Shown here in pieces: positions 35,601 through 43,000 of a stretch of DNA of 62,000 bases. The position numbers and the translations under genes were made by a program. The stretch is taken from the NCBI RefSeq assembly GCF_964355755.1, contig NC_092671.1:40189804-40251803 (forward strand). The letters are read 5' to 3'. The notes beneath the pieces are model-generated. The model worked only from the letters and a program-made list of their open reading frames with translations. It had not been told where the DNA came from and ran no database searches. The stretch is from Antedon mediterranea. Lineage: Eukaryota > Echinodermata > Crinoidea > Comatulida > Antedonidae. The number at the start of each line of letters is the position of its first letter. Positions within the stretch are counted from its first letter, which is position 1.

Positions 35601-37158
35601 TAATAATAATATTTATTCGGTAATCAATGTAAAAATAACCAGGAATGAGAATAGGCTAAAGCCCAAACAGATTCTGCACTCACTCCATACAATACAATCA
35701 GTTAAAGATAAAACCATATACAAGAAAAATACAAATAAATTATACATAACATGAAATATAGTGTTTCGTTAGAGCAGCCTTAAATATTGAAATTGTTTGT
35801 GAATCTTTTATGTCATTTGGTATTTGCTCCCATAGTCTAGGAAAGGAAACAAATACAGAATTATGAAAAGTATTGCCTTTCGAATTCCAACGTAAAAGCC
35901 TACCCGGACATCTTTCACTAGTTTTAATATACTCATTGAAAGAATGGGGACAGTAACCTTTCAACACCTCAAATCCTAATGAAAGTCTATGTAATTTAAA
36001 CAAGTCATCAATAGATAATAATTCAAGCACTTTCAACCTATGAAAATAAGATGTGTCCCAGGAACCTTCCTTTCTAAACATTATTATCCTTGTTGCTTTC
36101 CTTTGTATACTTTCTATTCTATTAATATTTGATTTCTCATGATGATGATGATAATAATGATTGATCTGGAACTTACAATTTTATTGCAATTTTTATATAT
36201 TTATAGTAGTTTTATAATTGAAACTTTATGATATGTATTTTTGTACTGTGTGAATTGTATTGCTGAGGGCTTCAATGATCAGCTGTGATGGATGGGCTAC
36301 CCTCATGAAACATGGTTTAATAAAAACAATACATCAGACTCATCATAATTAAGCTCTGTCTACACTATCAAATTAATTTGACAAAAAAAAGTGTAATGTG
36401 CCCAAATATGGAAGTGATATGACATCATCATGTCCATATATGGGCACACCACATTTTTTTGTCACATAAAATTTGATAGTGTAGACAAGGCTTTTAGAGT
36501 AATTGTCATGACTATATTTACATACTGTACTGTATTTCTATAAAAACCAGCAGTACACTAGTTTCATTTTTATAATTAGTTAACATTATATAATTAATAA
36601 AAGGATACTATCCATCCATTAGAAAACGCTCCACTAACCTGAAAAAAAATTATATGTTTAAAAAAAAATAGCTGACACTATTTTTAGGTTAATACAAATA
36701 CAAATGGTAGATTCTCTCAATTTACTCTTGAAAATTTGTCTTTTTTTTGTTTATAATATTAATATAGGAGAATACGGTTGGTTGAGTCTGGACAGCAAAT
36801 TTATATTTTAGGCTTTATCAATTCAACAAAAGCATGAACTAATCCGTATCTATGGACGCCGCCACGGTTTGACAGAGATCGTGTCATCTGACAGAAATAT
36901 TGTAGGCCTACACAACACTGTCGTACGTCGTACGAGACTCTATCGTCCCCTATCAACTCAGACAGTCGGGCTTAGATTTTGTAGACAACCTGAGCTACTA
37001 TTTACCTATTTATGAGCAAAACAGAAGTTTGTGTTCAACACTTACTTTGATTTTCCAACAGCAGAATCGCCAAGACAAATGATCTTAACGGAATTCTCCC
37101 TAGATTTTGCATCTTTTTCCGGAATAGCGGAACTCAGGCCTGTGTTGTTTTCCGCCAT
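26560..37158 (-). CDS. RABL2: RABL2 Rab-like GTPase, complete eight-exon gene
   Basis: Coding exons on the - strand: 37158-37046, 36638-36609, 35444-35365, 35083-35004, 30381-30270, 28878-28781, 26974-26891, 26676-26560. Together they are 714 nt, predicting 237 aa, against about 229 aa for human RABL2B. GTPase motifs: P-loop GDSAVGKS, switch/G3 DFWDTAGQERF, G4 ANKID, G5 VSASDG. YQPQQLSTFALTL and NVVKLF are RABL2 hallmarks. The C-terminus is acidic (DKDEKDDEDE) and ends in SKS with no prenylation cysteine, as known for RABL2. In other animals, RABL2 binds CEP19 at the mother centriole and recruits IFT-B for cilium entry. One U12 intron and two splice-donor minisatellites interrupt the gene. 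Confidence 0.97.
26704..26860 (+). mobile_element. tRNA-derived SINE in RABL2 intron 7
   Basis: A pol III A-box-like TGGCGCAATTTGTTGG is followed about 25 bp later by a B-box-like GATCGAATCC, both tRNA-like. After that comes a tail with GGCAAGATACTTTACTTACA and CCCAGGTGTATAAAATGGGT, common in tRNA-derived SINEs. It is not a functional tRNA: the acceptor stem does not close. Confidence 0.75.
26891..26974 (-). CDS. RABL2: RABL2 exon 7
   Basis: 84 nt, phase 0 to phase 0: LFREAIKQAVEYKNNSTDFM then DEVMRELE, matching the C-terminal helix of the RABL2 GTPase domain and what follows. The acceptor is TTTTTTAG and the donor is GTAAAA, slightly weak. Confidence 0.95.
26975..28302 (-). other. RABL2 intron 6, distal part
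   Basis: AT-rich intron. It holds one interspersed repeat copy (28035-28130, shared with 60322-60420). The ORF at 27598-27846 has no recognisable homology. Nothing else is seen before the minisatellite at 28303. Confidence 0.6.
28035..28130. repeat. Interspersed repeat, copy 1
   Basis: ACCATTATCTGACAGGGGTG, TTTCATAAA, ATATATTCGAGTTGTA and CTCTCTTCTC match 60322-60420 at high identity. The upstream AACCAAAAGTGGTGT matches the 60-kb copy's downstream side in reverse orientation, so the two loci are rearranged relatives. Probably a retroelement 3' tail; type not determined. Confidence 0.75.
28303..28789 (-). repeat. 48-49-bp minisatellite containing the RABL2 exon 6 splice donor, 10 copies
   Basis: On the - strand each unit holds (G/A)TAGTTAAA|GTAAGTACTG, i.e. 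the last bases of exon 6 plus its 5' splice site, then about 40 bp of intron containing ATATCACACAG. The + strand mark CAGTACTTAC (one copy CAGAACTTAC) falls at 28332, 28381, 28430, 28479, 28528, 28577, 28626, 28675, 28723 and 28771; the last is the genuine donor. Period is 49, dropping to 48 for the two units nearest the exon, where one T is lost. Confidence 0.95.
28781..28878 (-). CDS. RABL2: RABL2 exon 6
   Basis: 98 nt, phase 1 to phase 0: VDYKVTQKAFNFPKKFNLPF then YFVSASDGTNVVK. VSASDG is the G5 guanine-contact loop. The donor GTAAGT is the innermost of ten copies in the adjoining array. Confidence 0.96.
29263..30318 (-). repeat. 88-bp minisatellite containing the end of RABL2 exon 5 and its splice donor, 12 copies
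   Basis: The array is exactly 1056 bp, 12 x 88. Each unit is 49 nt of coding exon 5 end (codons for EYRPNIPCLCAANKID plus G) followed by GTAAGTTGG and 30 more intron bases. The mark CCATC falls at 29301 and every 88 bp to 30269, the genuine donor. Copies differ by only a few substitutions (for example CCATCC at 29301, TTGGTAG at 29806). The exon-like parts lack an obvious acceptor. Reading through the genuine donor meets a stop within the first intron unit (TAA; TGA in most copies). Confidence 0.97.
30270..30381 (-). CDS. RABL2: RABL2 exon 5
   Basis: 112 nt, phase 0 to phase 1: VFDVTRKVTYKNLPTWYKEL then REYRPNIPCLCAANKID. ANKID is the G4 NKxD motif. Its last 49 nt are the exonic half of the adjoining 88-bp tandem unit. 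Confidence 0.97.
31374..32155. repeat. Pair of about 85-bp direct repeats about 700 bp apart
   Basis: TAATTAAATTGAGTTAGATA, then TTATTGACGATTAAA(A/T)CGAAT and CCCC(A/G)AATAGG, occurs at 31374-31460 and again at 32071-32155. Between them lies unique, relatively CpG-rich DNA. Possible ends of a composite or LTR-like element, but I see no coding or primer-binding site. Confidence 0.6.
32319..32700 (-). mobile_element. Non-LTR retrotransposon 3' fragment (RT C-terminal region)
   Basis: The - strand frame contains YVPKRSLRSRSDSLL, FYGNRSFSSASVSLWNALL and VFKSLLKTHF, the typical region after reverse transcriptase in CR1/RTE-like LINEs (RSFSxxxxxLWNxLP...FKxxLKTxxF). The 3' tail has GCGCTATATCAAGTACCAG and ends in an (ATT)n run (32319-32341 on the + strand). 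5'-truncated and inactive. Confidence 0.82.
32974..33010. repeat. Perfect 13-bp-stem hairpin
   Basis: CTAGATGGTACGC and GCGTACCATCTAG pair perfectly around the 11-nt loop GAGCGAAGCGA. Markedly GC-rich against its surroundings. Probably part of a transposon terminus or a foldback remnant. Confidence 0.9.
33080..33615. repeat. 67-bp minisatellite, 8 copies
   Basis: The unit starts GAATTGAGTGACAGCAAATG at 33080 and every 67 bp to 33549. Copies are nearly identical (CACACACTCT in the first, CACACGCTCT later; one CGATGACT). It lies in RABL2 intron 4 away from splice sites. Confidence 0.96.
34312..34440. mobile_element. MITE family 1, copy F (internally deleted)
   Basis: TAAAGCTTTGTCTACATGGACATGATGATG joins the left tip directly to the interior, so about 40 bp are missing. 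The right end is AAGTTTGATAGTGTAGACAAGGC. In RABL2 intron 4. Confidence 0.8.
35004..35083 (-). CDS. RABL2: RABL2 exon 4
   Basis: 80 nt, phase 1 to phase 0: DFWDTAGQERFSKMHPSYYH then QAHSCIL. It holds the G3 DTAGQE motif with the catalytic-position Gln. Confidence 0.97.
35365..35444 (-). CDS. RABL2: RABL2 exon 3
   Basis: 80 nt, phase 2 to phase 1: QPQQLSTFALTLFTYNTKIN then GKEVTV. It carries the switch I region (STFALT). It is entered from a U12-type intron. Confidence 0.96.
35587..36141 (-). mobile_element. Non-LTR retrotransposon 3' fragment (RT C-terminal region)
   Basis: The - strand frame reads INRIESIQRKATRIIMFRK, then LEVLKGYCPHSFNEYIK-like sequence and FPRLWEQIPNDIKDS, the usual RT C-terminal signature (IQRKATR...LWNxLPxDI). 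The 3' tail ends in (TTA)n, seen as (AAT)n at 35587-35602 on the + strand. A related tail-like sequence lies just beyond (about 36230-36340). Confidence 0.85.
36349..36495. mobile_element. MITE family 1, copy G
   Basis: TTAAGCTCTGTCTACACTAT at the left and AAATTTGATAGTGTAGACAA at the right; interior in the same orientation as copy E. It lies inside the U12 intron, about 115 bp beyond that intron's 5' splice site on the transcript. Confidence 0.87.
36609..36638 (-). CDS. RABL2: RABL2 exon 2 (30 nt)
   Basis: 30 nt, phase 2 to phase 2: completes Lys, then LVERFLMDG and TA of Tyr. The very short exon is preceded by TTTTTTTTCAG and followed by a U12 donor. It matches the KLMERFLMDG segment of RABL2. 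Confidence 0.93.
37046..37158 (-). CDS. RABL2: RABL2 exon 1 (start codon, P-loop)
   Basis: ATG at 37158-37156. It encodes MAENNTGLSSAIPEKDAKSR then ENSVKIICLGDSAVGKSK; GDSAVGKS is the phosphate-binding loop. 113 nt, ending in phase 2 at GTAAGT. MAE and KIICLGDSAVGKSK match RABL2 proteins, which supports this start. Confidence 0.96.
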
Positions 37159-37260
37159 GATTTTACCGCAAAACTATGCGAGTGCGTTTTCCCGTAGTAA
37201 TTGGTGGCGCACTTTATATATTGCTCTTGTATATGACACGTAGTTCACGCAAAAATCTCG
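37159..37260 (-). promoter_or_regulatory. RABL2 promoter region
   Basis: Upstream of the start codon on the - strand lies a CCAAT box (ATTGG on +, 37200-37204), in a small CpG-containing segment (GGTGGCGCAC, CACGTAGTTCACGC). A TATATAAAG-like sequence (37211-37220) is upstream of the CCAAT box, the wrong order for a classic TATA promoter, so start-site position is uncertain. Confidence 0.4.
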
Positions 37261-37552
37261 GGTCCATAGTAAGTAAAAAAACATTTTTGACTAATATAAG
37301 ACGTTGGCTATAATCGAAAAAAAAAACCATTTTCACTTGAATCATAGAGATACTATTTTATTTTTTTTTCAATCTTTCTACATAGCAAAAAAAACAAACA
37401 TATAAGCATAACAGGGGAGTAGCGGAAAAGCAAAAATATAAAACCGTCATCTTGTGATGTGCTTGACCAGCCCCTGTCAACTTGAACGATACAATAAAAC
37501 TGACATTTAACAAATTTAGAAAATTACATAGAAAATATGGTATAATACAATC

Positions 37553-37730
37553 TGATTGTGTAAAAGTTAAAAATTCTGATTGTATAAAAGTTAAAAATTC
37601 TGATTGTATAAAAGTTAAAAATTATGATTGTATAAAAGTTACAAATTCTGATTGTATAAAAGTTACAAATTCTGATTGTATACAAGTTAAAAATTCTGAT
37701 TGTATAAAAGTTAAAAAGTTAAAAATTCAA
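37553..37730. repeat. 24-bp tandem repeat, about 7-8 copies
   Basis: GATTGTATAAAAGTTAAAAA-type units repeat every 24 bp. Because 24 is a multiple of three, a chance frame reads NSDCIKVK repeatedly; it has no other sign of coding. Confidence 0.92.
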
Positions 37731-38671
37731 AGTAGGTAAAATCATGTTAATAAAAATATGAAAAGTTAAAAATCTATAAAATGTTGCTCTAAACTGTGTT
37801 TAAACTTAAAAAACGACTATAATATCTCTATGCTTGAATTAAGTCTACACATCAGACCATTATATAGATTTTATTTAAAATTTATAAAAAGGATTTCTAT
37901 ATATTCATACATGACAATGAGGTACATATTAGGCTAATGGTCTTCCGATTAAAAATTAATCTGATAATTTTGTCACGATGTGAGACATTATATTTTCGTG
38001 TCTGTGTACTGAAAGCATGAATAACCCATATATCTTGTTTAATTTACAGAGAACCGTTACGCTGGATAGATATTACTGAAATTGTATGAAAATACAAAAC
38101 TTTGATATGTATATTGACTAGGCCCTCTCGGTCTTGAGATAAATACAGAGAACAATAAATGACAAAACATCATACATCATATTTATAACGTTGTGTTTGA
38201 TTTACCTTTACCTTGATTTACCTTGATCTTGGACATCTAAAGCAATGCTTGTGTGTCCCTCCGGTATATTCTATTTCATTATAATATTGCAACAAAACAC
38301 GTTAGTTATTTTCGCGCAACATATCATGATTTAATTCATTTAGTTTTGGGCTGCTCCCGCTCAGTTACCGCTCTCAATAATGAGTTTCCGAAATAATTCG
38401 ATTAATTCAGTATGCATGTAAAATAACAGCTGAGAATAATAATAGATTCGCATGGCGTATTTCACCTGGAAGTATGCAAATGAGAATGGCACGTGGTTTT
38501 GCTCTTGACCGTTTGGCGTTTCTTTCAATATAACAGGCGACATGATGGATTGCAGCGTCTCACTGATAAGTGTGTAAGCAAGTTTTTATATTTTAAATAA
38601 TCTCTATAGGCCTACTAGGAAACATAGTTATACGACCTGGTCCTCCGTGTTAAACAGGCCTATATATTTAA

Positions 38672-39085
38672 GCACCACTGGCACAGAACACATTCTAAAC
38701 TGCCCGGTGATATACTGAAAATGTATTAATTTGAAACGATAAGATGAGGAATGGAATGCCCTGCCCATAATAATAAAACAAAGCAATTCTATTGAACATT
38801 TTAAAGTTAAGGAATATCTTAGGATTAGAGCCCGTGAACAAAGTAATATTTTATATGTGCCAATATTAAGTATGTTTTATGTATTGTAATAATTTTTTTT
38901 GTCTTTTCTAAATTTGTTATTGAGGACCCCCCATTGGAAATAGCTGTCCCCCATCGGGACTTTCATGGGCTATCCTGCATCTCTGTATCTGTCTTCTCTT
39001 TTAAACATTTTTGAATTGTGTATAATCTTTCTATTTCATAAACTGTGTATGTATTTTTAATGAGATGCAAATAAATCAAATCAAG
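38672..39085 (+). mobile_element. Non-LTR retrotransposon 3' fragment
   Basis: The + strand frame reads RNGMPCP/WNALPIIIKQSNSIEHFKV-like RT C-terminal sequence (WNxLPxxI...FK). A 3'UTR with CCCCCATCGGGACTTTCATG and a terminal AAATAAATCAAATCAA tail follows. Decayed and 5'-truncated. Confidence 0.75.
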
Positions 39086-39913
39086 GAAATCTGTTTATGA
39101 AATGAGCAATCTCGCCCCAACCGAGATTCGAACCCTTTTAATATTTAAGATGATACGTTATTATGTTTCTGCATGGCATCCCAGCTTTTGCCTTTAATTT
39201 GCTACATAAAAAACCCAATTGATCATTGAGAAGCGAATTAGGCCCATACTTTTTTTTTTATAAAATCCAAGTTAAAAATAAATTTACTTTATGAAAACAT
39301 AGCCTTACGAATTTTTCCCGGTGTTTTTGCTGATCATAGCGTGAATAAAACAAACTAGTATATAAGAACTATTTTAACTATTTCCTTGTGTGTTGTACAC
39401 ACCCATGTATAAGTGGATCTATATTTGTGATACGGTACCTGGATTGGTGGCTGCTACATACGGTTTTTGGGGTGAAGGTTTTCAATCTGTTTCATCTGTG
39501 TGACAGCCACTATGTTCTTTCTTGATGCTTTTGTTAAACATCAAACAAAAGAAATAAGTTAATTCACATATAATTGCCCCGGTTGTGTAACTGGTGGGCG
39601 GACGTCATTCGGAGGTTTTCGAGGTGTATTGTAATAGAAACCGCTCGTCATCCGTGTTAGAGCATTTTTTAGAATCACGGAAGGTCACTTCGATAAAGAA
39701 TGTTTACAGCTTTGCATTGGTGCTGGATCAAACTGATATAAGTGTTTGTACAAACTCTGTATATAGTTTAGTGTATAGAAAAGGTAACTGTAGGACTGAA
39801 CAGTGCTGTAACTGTATATTTGTTGTGATCTGTTGCGAAACTCGATTGGGATTAACACCGGTATCAAAAGTCGTTCATGCTTGAAACTTTGTATTTTTAT
39901 TTTAGACTAACTG

Positions 39914-40082
39914 ATGGAAAGTCCTGCGGGTAAACATAAAAAAATACGATTGTACGATTTAGCAATGGAGTCATCACATCCACCAGAAGACCCTGTCAAG
40001 TACCGTGAACGAATGGCATATCATAAACTGGAAAGCGAAGAACCTATCAATGTATCCACAGGACCAGCATTGGCAATGTATA
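39914..40082 (+). CDS. Candidate anoctamin first coding exon 1a
   Basis: ATG at 39914, then [20 protein letters not shown] and a Pro/Glu-rich stretch to TAT A|GTAAGT. It ends in phase 1, which fits the next exon at 50369. An ATTTTATTTTAG acceptor lies 9 bp upstream, implying a non-coding exon before it. No domain. Its link to the anoctamin rests on phase, strand and position. Confidence 0.55.
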
Positions 40083-43000
40083 GTAAGTACTGTACTAAAA
40101 CATTCAATGTATAGTAAAGTACTTACTGAATATCGGACTTGTCAGGGTGACTTCCGGGTTTGAATTTAATGTTTAGATGGATTTAAGCTGTTTCTTTCCC
40201 CAAGTATTTTATTATTTTAATCAAAATTGAATAATTTAAATGTAACGAAGGTAGGTTTGGCCTTATCTGTTGGAGATTATATTATTATTATATTTTGTTA
40301 ATAACTCTCCAAAAATCATTTACTAAACTTACTGTGTGCAAAATGACTACGACCTTCACAAAGGGAAGGAAATAAACAATAGGATTTATTTAATCTGTTG
40401 CAATAGCATTCTAAAATTAAATGCCTTATTTTCCAGCCTGCCAATTAGCCTTGTTGTTATTTACAGTATTTATTTTATGGGGTAGGCCTTCTATCTAAAA
40501 CAACGTGTTAGAGCATGGGGGGGGGGGGGGGGGAAGAGAAAGTAAACAACGTGTTAGAGCATGGGGGGGGGGGGGGAGAAAGTAAATTCAAGTATACTGA
40601 ACTTAAAGTTGTTTGTTATGTCGCCCTCTTTCTTAATCCGATATAACTTAATCGCTGCATAAAATAACTATGGATAGCTCCATGTGATATTATTAATAAT
40701 ATATTAAATACATGGGTTAATTTAGCATCTGCCTAATTATAGCGTGTGAACGAACTCGAAATGAACCCTGTCGTCCCTTGTATACACAGTGTAATAAAGT
40801 ACAGTAAAAACACATTTTGAAATCCGACAATTGACTGATTCAATTTAGGAGACTCCTTGAGTAATTTCCGGATTCTGTCGAGGACATTCACAACCAACTG
40901 ACTTCACAGACGTGCCTAGGGAATTTCACTTTATGTTGCAATGTGGTGAAACTTACAATATTCAAATAACGCGTGCTCCTCAGTGTAATTTTCCTATACA
41001 AAAGTATAAACATTAATATATTAGAAACGGGGGCGTGACTGCATTTTGGTCTTTTCTCATGCGTGGTTGTGTTTACTATATTCAGTGACCCGTAACATTT
41101 GACCTTGCATACAACGCCCAGTTTTTGGTTTTAGTGTTTACTTTACACAGTGCGAGCCGTGCGATCGTTGGCCTTCGTTTACTCACTGCCTAGCATAGGA
41201 TACTGCTGCTTGTGTCTAGAAATAAGATAAAAGGTAGACAAACATGGCAGAACCTCCTCCGATCGGTTTTGAAGGCTTGGAGATGACAAAAAATGGACAA
41301 AAGGGTAGGTTTTGCTTGTTTATATGGGTTTTTGTAGTTCTCCATCCCAGACAGACCACCATCACTTGGACTCGGAGAGGAGGAAGAGTAGAAAACGTGA
41401 GTGAACCAGACTGACCCACCATCATCAATGGATGGGTTGGACATTGAATTTAGTTGACTTGTAGGCATTGTTTAAGAACTGCAGAACAGTTCTGTCGGAT
41501 TCAGTCAGTTAAAAATAATTATAATTTAATTTGATGGTATTTTTCACACCATGCATGCATGATGGTACAGTTTTTTGGACCTAATTGAGAGTACAAAACT
41601 TGGATGACATTACCACCAGCAGCCACTATTTTTCATATTGAAATATACTTATGATCATTAATACTGTACATTATTTTCCCAGTCTTAATGTATAACAATG
41701 TTCTTAATAGGCATTCCATGTTTTATTTTGTTTGTAGTATTTTTTGTCATAAATGTCGGATTCACAAATATCCTACACTACAGCAGACTTTTATGTTGAA
41801 TACAGTACTTAATAATTACCATAATACTAAATACAAATTAAATTGTGTGATAGAAAGTAAATTGTTTATTCTTTGTAATTTTACTGTGGGCTGTAAAGTT
41901 TTTTAAGTGGGTGGAAGAACTCTTTATGAATTTGAATGATTTGGAATTTACGTAGTAGTTATTTGAGTGTGGGGTTTGGAATTCTTTAGAATAAATTGAA
42001 TAGTGAGTCACAATTGGATGTAATCCAACAGGTTATGTCAAGGTCAACAAATGTCAGAGAACACAATTACCACCCTTTGAAATACTGTTTTATCAATTTA
42101 GCATATATACATCTTATTAAAATGTTTTTTTACTAGCAGAAAACATCTATAGTACTTAAGTTCCAAAATGGGACCCTGGTTCGTCTTAATTTTAAAGCAA
42201 AGTTTAGATATTATATTATTAGAAGAAAATAATTAATTACTTGCTTACTTGCATAAATAATATGTCTTTATAAATTATTTTGTACAGGTATGTTAATAAT
42301 ATTTGTAAATAATTCTATGAATAGCAGAGACTTGCATGCTTAATTAGATTTTGTAAAATTTGCCCAGTAATTGGAATAATTAAACCTTAAAGAAAGGATG
42401 CTTTAATAAGATGTTAACGATCTTCTGTATTTCCAGTAGTAATTTTCTATTAATGGAAACTAGCTCAATTGTTCTTTTTATTTCTATGGATATTGTGTTA
42501 TGTAATCAAGCACTATTTAATTACCCTCTTTTTAATAGTGACTTGTTCTTCTTTCAATGTGTGTAGTATTTTTTTGTTTTGTGTACTGGTACAATAATGC
42601 TGCAAGATTGAATCATAACTTCCTTTCATTACTTTACTTGTACATTATGTTGTACTTTAAAAAATATGTCATGATACTCGTGCCTTGTTTTGGACTGAAT
42701 TCAAAATCATATTTCAAAATTGTATATGTTTCATTTTAAGTGTAGGAGTAAAAGTGCAGGATTGGCTGTTTTAGTGGAATGGTAGATGTACTGTAAAACA
42801 GTATACCTTGTATTTAGTAGAGGTCAAAGCTATAAAAACAGACTAGCATTGGTTATACCATTGACCTGGTAATATTTCATGGAAACAGCCTTGAGGCCAA
42901 GGAGTTTTTGGGAGTTACAATTTACATTTCAAGTTTTGAATGTTTTATTATCTGATTAGTGTTCACTTTAAAGGATCCACTTTAAATACATGTATAGAAT

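Larger units (their letters stand above)
35445..36608 (-). other. RABL2: U12-type (minor spliceosome) intron in RABL2
   Basis: The 5' splice site reads GGATA|GTATCCTTTT, the U12 consensus (RTATCCTTT), instead of the usual GTAAGT. A U12 branch-point match, ATCCTTAAT, lies with its branch A about 12 nt before the CAG|T acceptor; there is no long polypyrimidine tract. Both phase (2) and protein continuity (MDG-Y-QPQQ) support the junction. The intron also contains a LINE fragment and MITE copy G. From memory, vertebrate RABL2 genes are listed with U12 introns; I have not checked the position. Confidence 0.9.
37261..39913. other. Divergent intergenic region RABL2/anoctamin
   Basis: Holds a 24-bp tandem repeat, a LINE fragment (38672-39085), a tRNA-like remnant (GAGATTCGAACCC at about 39124, B-box on the - strand) and a non-repetitive CpG-containing block (38290-38580) with an ATGCAAAT octamer (38474-38481). 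A donor-like AGAAAAG|GTAACTG at 39783 may end a non-coding first exon spliced to the acceptor before 39905. Confidence 0.5.

Noticed and set aside
35740-36081. 113-codon - strand ORF as a host gene
   Set aside because: Reads IQRKATRIIMFRK...LWEQIPNDI, a LINE RT C-terminus, and sits inside a RABL2 intron.
37482-37739. 85-codon + strand frame with NSDCIKVK repeats
   Set aside because: Same arithmetic effect from a 24-bp tandem repeat; AT-rich and without homology.
40500-40582. Poly-G runs as a G-quadruplex regulatory element
   Set aside because: Could fold, but run lengths are unreliable in sequencing and nothing links them to a promoter element; listed only as a repeat.
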